Made by a program: the position numbers and the translations under genes
Shown here: positions 41,311 through 50,105 of the stretch, piece after piece
How positions within the stretch are numbered: position 1 is the first letter of the stretch
Layout: each line of letters opens with the position of its first letter
Assembly: GCF_028613635.1 (NCBI RefSeq)
Contig: NZ_JAQRMY010000004.1
Span: 270,107 to 334,106 of the forward strand
Length of the DNA stretch: 64,000 bases
Origin: Devosia sp. ZB163
Lineage (GTDB): Bacteria > Pseudomonadota > Alphaproteobacteria > Rhizobiales > Devosiaceae
Direction: 5' to 3'
The notes under the pieces: model-generated
What the model was told of the DNA's origin: nothing
Seen by the model: only the letters and a program-made list of their open reading frames with translations
Database searches by the model: none

Positions 41311-41916
41311 CTAGAGCAGGCAGCGATGCCAGTAGCCGTCGCGGCCCAGGTACATGTCGGTTCTGGGGTTGTACGACTGATAGGCCGCCTCGCACCGCGC
41401 CACATGGCCGTAGCCGTAATTGTAGAAGTAGTAGTCGTCATAATCGTCATTGTCCCCGAAGCCGAAGAACCCGAAGTTCGTGAACGGTCCGTTGAAGTGC
41501 CCGTGGCCGTGATGGTGACCGCCGCCGCCATGATGGCTTCCGCCACCGTGGTGACCTCCGCCACCGCCGTGATGACCGCCACCTCCGCCACCCCAGTTTC
41601 CACCGCCCCCTCCGCCACCCCAATGGCCACCACCGCCGCCGCCGCCCCAATGTCCACCACCGCCACCGCCCCAGTGACCTCCGCCACCTCCATGGCCGCC
41701 GCCCCAGCCTCCGCCGCCGTGGTGACCACCTCCGCCACCGTGGTGGCCTCCGCCGCCCCGCCGCTTGCCGCCACCGCCGCGCCAGGCGATGTCCTGAAGC
41801 ACGGCTCCGTCGGAGTAACTCAGGCCGCTACCGAAGGGCGCGGCGATCGGTGCGGTGGGTGCTGCGATGAAACTGGCGATTACGGCCGCAGCGGCTGCAA
41901 GGACGAGATTTCTCAT
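41311..41916 (-). CDS. Exported Gly/His-rich protein with BA14K-like C-terminus
   Basis: A 201-aa protein. A signal peptide (NLVLAAAAAVIASFIAAPTA) is followed by about 85 residues made almost only of Gly, His and Trp, in loose repeats such as GGHHGGGGG and GGGHWGGGG. A short Tyr/Asp/Phe-rich part (DNDDYDDYYFYNYGYG) follows, then a BA14K-like end with two cysteines (CEAAYQSYNPRTDMYLGRD and WHRC). The His content suggests metal binding, an inference. GGGGGAAG before the ATG at 41916 supports the start. DNA in the repeat is highly biased and may vary in length. Confidence 0.85.
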   Translation of the reverse strand: MRNLVLAAAAAVIASFIAAPTAPIAAPFGSGLSYSDGAVLQDIAWRGGGGKRRGGGGHHGGGGGHHGGGGWGGGHGGGGGHWGGGGGGHWGGGGGGGHWGGGGGGGNWGGGGGGHHGGGGGHHGGGSHHGGGGHHHGHGHFNGPFTNFGFFGFGDNDDYDDYYFYNYGYGHVARCEAAYQSYNPRTDMYLGRDGYWHRCLL

Positions 41917-42070
41917 CTCTCTTCCCCCAATTGCGTAGCGTGAGGCCAAGTCGCTAAACCGCCAGACCAGCGAGAAGGTTCCGGCGGATTCCGGCTCGAT
42001 TTGAATCACGTTGTTGGTGCTGACCGGCGCCAGTCACATCCAACTCGATCGTCATTCCCTCTTGCGCCGA

Positions 42071-42085
42071 ACCGTACGTTACGGT
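42071..42085. promoter_or_regulatory. Inverted repeat upstream of tetR-ilvC
   Basis: ACCGTA-CGT-TACGGT is a perfect palindrome of 15 bp, 28 bp before the tetR start. Likely the autoregulatory operator of that regulator. Inference from symmetry and position. Confidence 0.55.
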
Positions 42086-42113
42086 ACGCCTTGTCGCAAC
42101 TGAGGGGAAACCG

Positions 42114-43942
<1,829 letters not shown>

Positions 43943-43990
43943 GCGGGCCTTGCTCCACGCTTGCCTGATGCGCGCTTGCGCGTCGCCGTG

Positions 43991-44029
43991 ATCAAGGCCG
44001 GCGCGCTGGTCGACAAGGCCAAGAACTGA
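43991..44029 (+). pseudogene. Second, diverged copy of the ilvC 3' end
   Basis: Thirteen codons (12 residues plus stop) encode exactly the same tail, [12 protein letters not shown], as the end of ilvC at 43904-43942. The DNA differs at 5 of 39 bases, four of them synonymous third positions and one TAA versus TGA. It has no start codon of its own. The match fits a leftover from recombination with a related ilvC, or a short duplication that later diverged. Confidence 0.8.
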
Positions 44030-44060
44030 TCCATCCATCCTTCGCAGGATGACTGCGCAG

Positions 44061-44086
44061 AGGGGCCTTCGGGCCCCTTTGTCGTT
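44061..44086 (+). terminator. Terminator after ilvC
   Basis: A perfect 7-bp stem (AGGGGCC/GGCCCCT) with a TTCG tetraloop is followed by TTGTCGTTT. It abuts the stop of the convergent DUF1003 gene at 44087. Confidence 0.85.
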
Positions 44087-44569
44087 TCAGGGCTGGGCGT
44101 CACCCTTGTCGAGCCGTTCCCGGGTGAGCAGTTCGAGCAGACCGACCAGCCGTGTGATGTCCTCCTGGCGCAGGAGGTCGATCTTCTGGTGCAGTTCCTC
44201 GATGTCGAGTTCGGCGCGCAGGTTCACGTCGTAGTCGAGCTGCGCCTTCTGCCGGTCGATGGCTGACTGACGGTTCTGCGCCATCATCAGGACGGGGGCG
44301 GTGAAGGCGGCCTGGAAGCTCAGCACCAGGTTGAGCAGGATGAACGGGTAGGGGTCCCAGTGCTGGATCCAGGCAACGACGTTCAGCACGATCCACAGCG
44401 CCAGCAGTGCCGTCTGCACGACGATGAATGTCCATGAACCGACGATCGCAGCGATCCGATCGGCGAGATACTCGCCGTAGGTGCGGGGCAGGGTGGACGG
44501 CTTGGCGTGCCTCAGGGTGAAGCGCCGGGCGGCCTCGGTTGCAGCGTGATTGGACTTGGGGTCGCTCAT
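44087..44569 (-). CDS. DUF1003 membrane protein
   Basis: A 160-aa protein with two transmembrane helices (IAAIVGSWTFIVVQTALLAL and FILLNLVLSFQAAFTAPVLMM) and a cytoplasmic helical tail with AQNRQSAIDRQKAQLDYDVN, the DUF1003 signature. GGAGAGG upstream of the ATG at 44569 fixes the start. Function of the family is not established. The gene converges on ilvC. Confidence 0.9.
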   Translation of the reverse strand: MSDPKSNHAATEAARRFTLRHAKPSTLPRTYGEYLADRIAAIVGSWTFIVVQTALLALWIVLNVVAWIQHWDPYPFILLNLVLSFQAAFTAPVLMMAQNRQSAIDRQKAQLDYDVNLRAELDIEELHQKIDLLRQEDITRLVGLLELLTRERLDKGDAQP

Positions 44570-44688
44570 CTGGTGCCTCTCCGGGCATTCCGTGTGCGAT
44601 GGTTGTAGCAGTTTCGCGTCGACGCTCCGAGTGCCGGGGCGGCGCGGGGGATCAAGCGGTGTCCAGGGCGAGAATGCTGCGGGGGCAC

Positions 44689-45303
44689 TCACGCCCGCGA
44701 GGGTGAGGTTGTCGCCGAAAGTACCGTCCGCAGCATCAGCTCCACCACCGCGTCCGGCGTGAGGTCGGCGTCGCGCAGCGTGCGCCAGGTGTAGAAGCTC
44801 AAGGCGAGGGTCAGCGCAGCCCGCTGCCGTTCCGTCAGCCCGTCGGCGAGCGAGGCATGGATGGCGCCGAGCGGCACGCCGAAGCGCAGTTCGGATACCT
44901 CGCGCAGCACGGGGTTCCGCTCGGCGTCCCGCAGGACATGACCGGTAACTGCTTCGTTGCGGGTGAACCACGCGTAAAGTGCCGTGAGCGCGGTGCGGAG
45001 CCGGGTTTCCGGATCGTTGATCCCGGCCCAGAGGTCGGGCGAGGGCAGGGGCATGCGCTCGGCGTGCAGACCCGAGCAGGCCATCAGCACGGCCCGGTCG
45101 TCCGGCAGGTGGGCGTAGACGGTGTGCCGCTGCACGCCGGCGCGTTCGGCAATCATGCTGATCGTGGTGCTGGTCGGGCCGACCTCGGCGTGAAGCGCCA
45201 GCGCGGCCTCGACGATGCGCTGGCGCGTGCCGGCTTCCTGCTCCGCCCGCTTCCCCTTGGTATAGGCTCTGGCTGATTTCAATGCACACTCTCGTGCAGC
45301 CAT
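44689..45303 (-). CDS. TetR-family regulator
   Basis: A 204-aa regulator with a helix-turn-helix near residues 25-75 (ALALHAEVGPTSTTISMIAE, then AGVQRHTVYAHLPDDRAVL). It is divergent from the metallo-beta-lactamase-fold gene at 45376 with only 72 bp between the starts. A perfect ATACATGTAT palindrome lies in that gap. Probable repressor of the hydrolase gene and of itself. Confidence 0.88.
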   Translation of the reverse strand: MAARECALKSARAYTKGKRAEQEAGTRQRIVEAALALHAEVGPTSTTISMIAERAGVQRHTVYAHLPDDRAVLMACSGLHAERMPLPSPDLWAGINDPETRLRTALTALYAWFTRNEAVTGHVLRDAERNPVLREVSELRFGVPLGAIHASLADGLTERQRAALTLALSFYTWRTLRDADLTPDAVVELMLRTVLSATTSPSRA

Positions 45304-45330
45304 TCAGCTGCGGTTCATATTCGATTGCAC

Positions 45331-45340
45331 ATACATGTAT
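45331..45340. promoter_or_regulatory. Palindrome between tetR and the metallo-beta-lactamase-fold gene
   Basis: ATACATGTAT is a perfect 10-bp palindrome in a 72-bp divergent promoter region; TTGCA (45325-45329) and TGCAA lie on its two sides at unequal distance. A likely TetR operator core. Confidence 0.5.
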
Positions 45341-45375
45341 CCCGAAATGCAACGAAGTTCCATAGGAGACGGAAA

Positions 45376-46185
45376 ATGGACTTCCCGACTTTCGTGGGCG
45401 CAAGGAAGGTGGCGCCCGATGTGACCACCTTCGCAGGCTTCTTCCCGATCGGGCCGCTCGGCATCCTGCCGGCGAACTCGCACTTCATCCACGCCAGGGA
45501 CCCGATCCTGGTCGACACCAACGGTGTCGCCTTCGAGGACCAGTACCTCGAGGCGCTGAGCAACGTCATCGATCCGGCGGATCTCAAGTGGATCTACATC
45601 AGCCACACGGACCTCGACCACGTCGGCAACCTCGACAAGGTCATGGCGCTGGCGCCAAACGCCAAGGTCGTCGTACCGAGCCTCGGAGCTGCCAAGTTCG
45701 GGCTGCGCGAGAGCTTCGACATGAGCCGGCTCGTGCCGATGGATCATGGGCAGCGGCTCGATCTGGGCGACCGCGAGCTGGTGCTGCTGAAGCCGCCGAC
45801 CTACGATGCGCCCGAGACGACGGGCTTCTTCGATACCAGGACGCGCGTGCTGTTCAGCGTCGACTCGTTCGGGGCGCTGCTCGACGCGCCGCACGAGGAA
45901 ACCGAGGCCATTCCCGAGGCGACGCTGCGCGACGGCATGACCATGTGGGCCGGGATCGACGCGCCGTGGCTCGGCATGGTGGACAAGAGCCGGCTGGGCG
46001 GTCTGCTGAACGATATCCAGCGGCTCGACCCCAGCACGATCATCTCCGGCCACCTGCCGGCGACCTCGGGGCGGATGATCGGCACGGTGCTCGGCAACAT
46101 GCTTGGCTCGCTCTCGGAGGATCGGTTCCAGCATCCTGACCGCGAGACCATCGAGGGGCTGTTCGCGCAGCCGGCGGTGGCGTGA
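45376..46185 (+). CDS. Metallo-beta-lactamase-fold hydrolase
   Basis: A 269-aa protein of the MBL superfamily. The metal motif HTDLDH is at residues 77-82 (HxDxDH variant of HxHxDH). Later segments include DTNGVAFED and VLFSVDSFGALL with the bridging acidic residue, then ISGHLPATSG with a last histidine. Replacement of the second His by Asp resembles the di-iron flavodiiron-type branch rather than zinc lactamases; an oxygen- or redox-related role is inferred. AGGAGAC precedes the ATG. It is coupled to a small Cys-rich protein by a 1-bp overlap. Confidence 0.87.
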   Translation: MDFPTFVGARKVAPDVTTFAGFFPIGPLGILPANSHFIHARDPILVDTNGVAFEDQYLEALSNVIDPADLKWIYISHTDLDHVGNLDKVMALAPNAKVVVPSLGAAKFGLRESFDMSRLVPMDHGQRLDLGDRELVLLKPPTYDAPETTGFFDTRTRVLFSVDSFGALLDAPHEETEAIPEATLRDGMTMWAGIDAPWLGMVDKSRLGGLLNDIQRLDPSTIISGHLPATSGRMIGTVLGNMLGSLSEDRFQHPDRETIEGLFAQPAVA

Positions 46186-46418
46186 TGGACGAGCTCCTTA
46201 GCCTGCCCGGGGCCGTGCGGGACAATGCGGGGCTGGTGAGTGTTCCGGTTGTTACGGCGCCGGGATGCCGGGGAGCGGCGTGTCCTGCCTTTGCACGCTG
46301 TGGCGGCCGGTGCGGGCCGAGGCAGTTCCTGACGGACGAGGAGGTGGCAGCGGGCAGCCAGCCTTACCGGAGGGAAAACGCCCTCATCGGGCAGTGGGCG
46401 CGGGAACTGAGCGCCTGA
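46185..46418 (+). CDS. Small cysteine-rich protein of unknown function
   Basis: About 77 aa. Four cysteines cluster in APGCRGAACPAFARCGGRC (around residues 26-45), which could bind zinc or an iron-sulfur cluster. A short charged tail follows. The ATG at 46185 overlaps the stop of the metallo-beta-lactamase-fold gene by one base (TGATG), suggesting co-translation. I do not recognise the family. Confidence 0.5.
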   Translation: MDELLSLPGAVRDNAGLVSVPVVTAPGCRGAACPAFARCGGRCGPRQFLTDEEVAAGSQPYRRENALIGQWARELSA

Positions 46419-46424
46419 AAACAA

Positions 46425-46465
46425 GAAGGGCTCCGGCGGTGTCGCTCGGAGCCCTTCAGGTTTTC
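46425..46465. terminator. Bidirectional terminator
   Basis: Perfect 11-bp arms GAAGGGCTCCG (46425-46435) and CGGAGCCCTTC (46447-46457). TTTTC follows on the plus strand and TTGTTTTC on the minus strand. It separates the Cys-rich gene from the convergent DUF1127 gene. Confidence 0.8.
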
Positions 46466-46480
46466 ATGGCGTCTGCGGGA

Positions 46481-46645
46481 TCATTCATGGCCGCGAGACG
46501 GCGACGGATGGCGGTTGGCGCGCATCATGGCGAGATCGGTGCGCGTGAGACCGATATCGCGCAGCAGGTGATCATCGAACTTCATCAGATCGGTGAGGAC
46601 CCGCTTACGCTCCGCGCGGCGGAACAGGGTCGTCAGGTAGGACAT
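46481..46645 (-). CDS. Small DUF1127 protein
   Basis: A 54-aa basic protein. The DUF1127 (YjiS-like) core with DDHLLRDIGLTRTDLAMMRA lies in the second half. AGGAGAAG 3-6 nt before the ATG gives a strong ribosome site. Family members are short, highly expressed and mostly uncharacterised; some Agrobacterium members affect phosphate and carbon metabolism and RNA turnover. A second copy-type gene follows upstream at 46723. Confidence 0.85.
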   Translation of the reverse strand: MSYLTTLFRRAERKRVLTDLMKFDDHLLRDIGLTRTDLAMMRANRHPSPSRGHE

Positions 46646-46722
46646 TTGCTTCTCCTGGGTTGCCCATCAGGGCAGGGGCGGCCTTTTAGTTCGCCCCGAT
46701 GAACCGGCAATGAACCGGCTCG

Positions 46723-46872
46723 TTATTTGCCCTTGCGCTGGAACCAGCGCTTCTGCTTTGCCAGGTCAGCGCGAGTGAGACCGATATCGGCCAGCAGGCG
46801 GTCGTCCATGTGGTCGAACTGCGAGTTGCGCATACGCAGGGCAGTGGTGAAGAACAGCTGTTCGGTGAACAT
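46723..46872 (-). CDS. Small DUF1127 protein
   Basis: A 49-aa protein with the DUF1127 core (DHMDDRLLADIGLTRADLAK) and a basic C-terminus (RWFQRKGK). The ATG at 46872 has AAGGAG 9 nt upstream; the open frame to 46983 is intergenic. It lies in tandem with the DUF1127 gene at 46481, same strand, 77 bp apart. The cores are similar but the N-termini differ, suggesting an old duplication. Confidence 0.88.
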   Translation of the reverse strand: MFTEQLFFTTALRMRNSQFDHMDDRLLADIGLTRADLAKQKRWFQRKGK

Positions 46873-46958
46873 GTGATTGGCTCCTTGCCATTTGGGTGGC
46901 GGGGGATGCCGCATTGCGGTTGAACAGGTTCTGAACGACAGGTTCAGGGGAGGACGGA

Positions 46959-47432
46959 ATGGATCGTATCGGGTTGCCGGCATTTCCGGTCGAAGGCGGG
47001 TGCGTCTGCGGCGCTGCGCGCTATCGCATCACCGGGGCGCCGCTGGCGGTCTACAACTGCCATTGCACCGACTGCCAGAAGGCGAGCGGCGGCACGCACA
47101 CGATGTCGATGCCGATCGCGCGCGACCGGCTCGAGCACCTGAGCGGCGATCTCGTCCACTTCGACAAGCCGGCCGACAGCGGACGGACGGTGCGGATGTT
47201 CGGCTGCGCCCGGTGCGGCACCAAGCTCTGGAACGAGCCGCTGGCGAGCCCGCAGATGCTGGTGGTGAAGCCGGGCACGCTCGATGATCCGAGCTGGGCC
47301 GTTCCCATCGGCAACATCTGGACGGAGAGCGCCTTGCCGTGGGTCGCGATCGATCCGGCGCAGGTCAACTTCACGGGCCAGCCGCCCGACCGGCAGCCGC
47401 TCTACGATGCCTGGTCGGCCGCGACGGCGTGA
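46959..47432 (+). CDS. GFA-family (glutathione-dependent formaldehyde-activating-like) zinc protein
   Basis: A 157-aa protein with the GFA/CENP-V fold. The zinc-binding cysteines occur as GGCVCGAARY, NCHCTDCQKASGG and FGCARCGTKLWNE. Most family members are not true formaldehyde-activating enzymes, so the substrate is unknown. It is divergent from the DUF1127 gene and precedes a UPF0303 gene by 52 bp on the same strand. Confidence 0.9.
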   Translation: MDRIGLPAFPVEGGCVCGAARYRITGAPLAVYNCHCTDCQKASGGTHTMSMPIARDRLEHLSGDLVHFDKPADSGRTVRMFGCARCGTKLWNEPLASPQMLVVKPGTLDDPSWAVPIGNIWTESALPWVAIDPAQVNFTGQPPDRQPLYDAWSAATA

Positions 47433-47484
47433 CGCGAATCGACCGGCGCGCGTGATAGAAGCGCCGTCAAACGGAGGAGAAATC

Positions 47485-47988
47485 ATGAGCGTAGCAGACG
47501 ACATCGCCAAGGTGACCGAGCAGGAGCAGCGGCTCGTCTTCGACGCCTTCGACGAGGCGACGGCCCTCACCATCGGCGATGCGATCCGGCAGATCGCGGT
47601 GGATGCCGGCGTGGCCGTGGCCATCGACATCCGCTTCTTCAACCGGCCGCTGTTCTACTACGCCATGAAGGGCACGAGCGCCGATAACCCGGACTGGCTG
47701 CGGCGCAAGGGCAACTGCGTGCGCCGGTGGGACCGCTCGTCCTACCTCTCGCACCTGCGGCTGAAGCGCGACAACCGCACGCCGGCGCCCGACCACAATG
47801 TCGATCCGACCGAGTATGCGATCCATGGCGGGGCTTTCCCGATCCGCATCAAGGGCGTGGGCGTGGTGGGTTCGATCACGGCGTCCGGGCTGCCGCAGCG
47901 CGACGACCATGCGTTCGTGGTGAAGGCCATCTGCCAGCACCTCGGGATCAACCCGACCGAACTGGCGCTGGGGCCTGAAACGCCCTGA
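47485..47988 (+). CDS. UPF0303/heme-degrading-domain protein
   Basis: A 167-aa protein resembling the UPF0303 family (DUF336/HbpS-like fold). The features are VAVAIDIRFFNRPLFYYAMKG, WLRRKGNCVRRWDRSS and a GVVGSITASGLPQRDDH segment. GGAGGAGA lies 5 nt before the ATG. Family members are related to heme-binding proteins, but their role is largely unknown. Confidence 0.88.
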   Translation: MSVADDIAKVTEQEQRLVFDAFDEATALTIGDAIRQIAVDAGVAVAIDIRFFNRPLFYYAMKGTSADNPDWLRRKGNCVRRWDRSSYLSHLRLKRDNRTPAPDHNVDPTEYAIHGGAFPIRIKGVGVVGSITASGLPQRDDHAFVVKAICQHLGINPTELALGPETP

Positions 47989-48058
47989 ACTGCGGGCGCG
48001 GTAAGACTTCCGCTACAGTGATCTGCTAGGGGCTGTGGCGCTTGTCGCGGAGCTTTCC

Positions 48059-48946
48059 ATGAAACTCAACTACCTGCTGCTTGACGTCTTCACCACGGAG
48101 CGCCTCAAGGGGAACCCCCTCGCGGTTGTGCTGAAGGCCGACGGGCTGCTCGACGACCAGATGCAGGCCATAGCGGCCGAGTTCAACCTGTCCGAGACGG
48201 TGTTCATCCAGAAGCCGCAGTCGGAGCGGCATGCGGCGGCGATCCGCATCTTCACGCCGAAGGTGGAGCTGCCGTTCGCGGGGCATCCCACGGTGGGGGC
48301 CGCAATCGCGCTCGGCATGCAGAGCCGTGCAACCGCGGTGCGGCTGGAAGAGAAGGTCGGCGTCATCACCTGCGTGCTCGAGGGCGTCGACAAGGAGCGT
48401 GGTCAGGCGCGCTTCGGGCTGCCGCGGCTTCCCGAGGAAGCCGGGAAGGCGCCCGGCAAGGCGGCGATCGCGACAACGCTGGGGCTCGACCTCGAGGATA
48501 TCGGCTGCGGGCACTATGAGCCGGCGCTGTATTCGGCGGGCGTGCCCTTCTACCTGATCCCGGTGAAGGATGCCGCGGCGCTCAAGCGCATCCGGCTCGA
48601 GCGGCGCGGCTGGGACGAGGTTTATCCGGAAGGTCGCGGTTCGATCTATGTCTTCACCCAGACGCCCGAGGAACGCGCTAACGACTTCGCCGCGCGCATG
48701 TTCGCTCCCGGCATGGGATTGGGCGAGGACCCGGCCACCGGTTCGGCGGCCGCCTGCCTGATCGGGCTCATCGCGAAGTTCGCCGACAACGGGCAGCACG
48801 AGTTCCGGCTGCGGCAGGGCCACGAGATGGGGCGGCCGAGCCTCATCACGCTGCAACTGCGCAAGGATGGCGAGAAGCTCACCCATGGCGGCATCGGCGG
48901 GCATGCCGTGCTGGTGGGCGAGGGGACGCTGACCATCGGGGACTAG
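48059..48946 (+). CDS. PhzF-family isomerase-like protein
   Basis: A 295-aa protein with the two-domain diaminopimelate-epimerase fold of PhzF relatives. The catalytic glutamate sits in NLSETVFI (about residue 45). PFAGHPTVGAAIAL and GEDPATGSAAACLIG are the other family motifs. GGAG 6 nt before the ATG at 48059 fixes the start. There are no phenazine genes nearby, so it is a general PhzF relative of unknown substrate. Confidence 0.9.
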   Translation: MKLNYLLLDVFTTERLKGNPLAVVLKADGLLDDQMQAIAAEFNLSETVFIQKPQSERHAAAIRIFTPKVELPFAGHPTVGAAIALGMQSRATAVRLEEKVGVITCVLEGVDKERGQARFGLPRLPEEAGKAPGKAAIATTLGLDLEDIGCGHYEPALYSAGVPFYLIPVKDAAALKRIRLERRGWDEVYPEGRGSIYVFTQTPEERANDFAARMFAPGMGLGEDPATGSAAACLIGLIAKFADNGQHEFRLRQGHEMGRPSLITLQLRKDGEKLTHGGIGGHAVLVGEGTLTIGD

Positions 48947-49000
48947 CGGGGAATCGTCCGCGACCTTAGTGTCACGGCGAGGCACCTGGAGGGCTCCGCC

Positions 49001-49426
49001 GTGTACGCGATTGGTCTCATTACGCTTTTCGTTCATATCGTCGCATTCGTCGCCGGTGGCGCCAACCTGGTGCTGATGCCGGTCGTCGGGCCCAAGCTGG
49101 CGACGGCGACTCCCGAGCAGCGCGGGCTGCTGATGGAAATCGTCGAACGGTTCGCCAAGACCGGGAAGTATGCGTTCGGCCTGCTGCTGCTGACCGGCAT
49201 CCTGACGCTGTGGCTGAAGTGGGACTGGGCAGTGCCCAATCACTGGTTCTGGGTGAAGATGCTCGGCGTTGCAGCGATGATCGTGTTCATCGGGCTCAAC
49301 GACATGAACCGCAAGCGGGCCAAGGCCGGCGATGCAGCGGCGGCCAAGCGGTCCCAGCTGTTCGGGCAGCTGACCGGTATCGCCTTCCTCGCGATCATTC
49401 TCTCGGCCGTGCTCACGTTCGGCTGA
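49001..49426 (+). CDS. Small integral membrane protein of unknown function
   Basis: A 141-aa protein with four hydrophobic segments and a short basic loop before the last (NDMNRKRAKAGDAAAAKRS). GTG start with GGAGG upstream. It ends 1 bp before a VOC-family gene, so the two are probably co-transcribed. Not clearly assignable; distantly like CopD/DUF2269-type four-helix proteins. Confidence 0.75.
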   Translation: MYAIGLITLFVHIVAFVAGGANLVLMPVVGPKLATATPEQRGLLMEIVERFAKTGKYAFGLLLLTGILTLWLKWDWAVPNHWFWVKMLGVAAMIVFIGLNDMNRKRAKAGDAAAAKRSQLFGQLTGIAFLAIILSAVLTFG

Positions 49427-49427
49427 C

Positions 49428-49787
49428 ATGCCCAGGCTCGACCACATCAACATCCACGTGGTCGACGGGCCCAGAATGGTCAGGTTCCTCGAAACGGTGC
49501 TGGAAGCCAAGGAAGGCTTCCGGCCGCCGTTCGATTTTCCGGGGCATTGGGTCTATGTCGGGGGCGAGCCGGCCATCCACCTGACCGTGGTGGAGCGCGC
49601 CGAGGACTACCCGGCAGGGCTGATCAACCACGTTGCCTTCGGCGTGTACGAGTTCGAGGAGGCCAAGGCACGGATCGAGGCGGCGGGTTACCCATACAAG
49701 CTGACCGGCATACCCGAGACTGGTATCGGCCAGTTCTTCGTCGAGGGGCCGGAGGGGCTGCTGCTCGAGGTTCAGTATCGGCGCTGA
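49428..49787 (+). CDS. VOC-superfamily protein
   Basis: A 119-aa single-domain glyoxalase/dioxygenase-fold protein. LDHINIHVVDGPRMVRFLETV opens it, NHVAFGVYEFEEAKARIEA begins the second module and FFVEGPEGLLLEVQYRR ends it with the usual metal-ligand glutamate. It follows the membrane-protein gene by 1 bp. Substrate unknown. Confidence 0.88.
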   Translation: MPRLDHINIHVVDGPRMVRFLETVLEAKEGFRPPFDFPGHWVYVGGEPAIHLTVVERAEDYPAGLINHVAFGVYEFEEAKARIEAAGYPYKLTGIPETGIGQFFVEGPEGLLLEVQYRR

Positions 49788-49860
49788 CGGTTTTGGCCGG
49801 AACCGCCTTGCCAAGATTGCCGATTTCCAGCACTATCCGCGGCGCAAACGGATTTTCGCC

Positions 49861-49986
49861 ATGCAGCGCAAGCGCGCCATTGCCATTGCAGTCGCCGAAC
49901 AGAAGGCTCGTGAGAGCCGGCTGATCGTTGCCGCTGCTTTGCTGCTGCTGCCGGCCGCCCTGCTTCTCCTTCTTATCAGCCCCTGA
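49861..49986 (+). CDS. Candidate leucine-rich leader peptide of leuA
   Basis: A 41-codon ORF starting with a basic, Ala-rich part (MQRKRAIAIAVAEQ) and ending with a Leu-rich stretch (about ten Leu in the last 21 residues). Three of the last five Leu codons are CTT, a rarer codon in this GC-rich DNA. Its stop codon lies in the 5' arm of a stem-loop and leuA begins 120 bp downstream. This matches the logic of a transcription-attenuation leader for leucine synthesis. The alternative is a small membrane protein. No clear ribosome site is visible. Confidence 0.45.
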   Translation: MQRKRAIAIAVAEQKARESRLIVAAALLLLPAALLLLLISP

Positions 49987-50023
49987 TAACCGACAGCTCG
50001 GATAGCGAGCGGGTGGTCAGGGG
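49980..50023 (+). promoter_or_regulatory. Stem-loop overlapping the stop of the candidate leuA leader
   Basis: CCCCTGA (49980-49986, including the leader stop) pairs perfectly with TCAGGGG (50017-50023). Inside, GCTCG-GATAG-CGAGC (49996-50010) forms a second perfect hairpin. A further small hairpin GGTGT-CTTC-ACACC lies at 50068-50081. A classic U-run terminator is not visible, so an attenuation mechanism is only inferred. Confidence 0.45.
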
Positions 50024-50105
50024 ATAGCGCGCAACGAGAACCGAACAACGATTTGTCCGGTCGCGATGGTGTCTTCACACCCCGGCCGCCTGATAGGAAA
50101 ACCAA

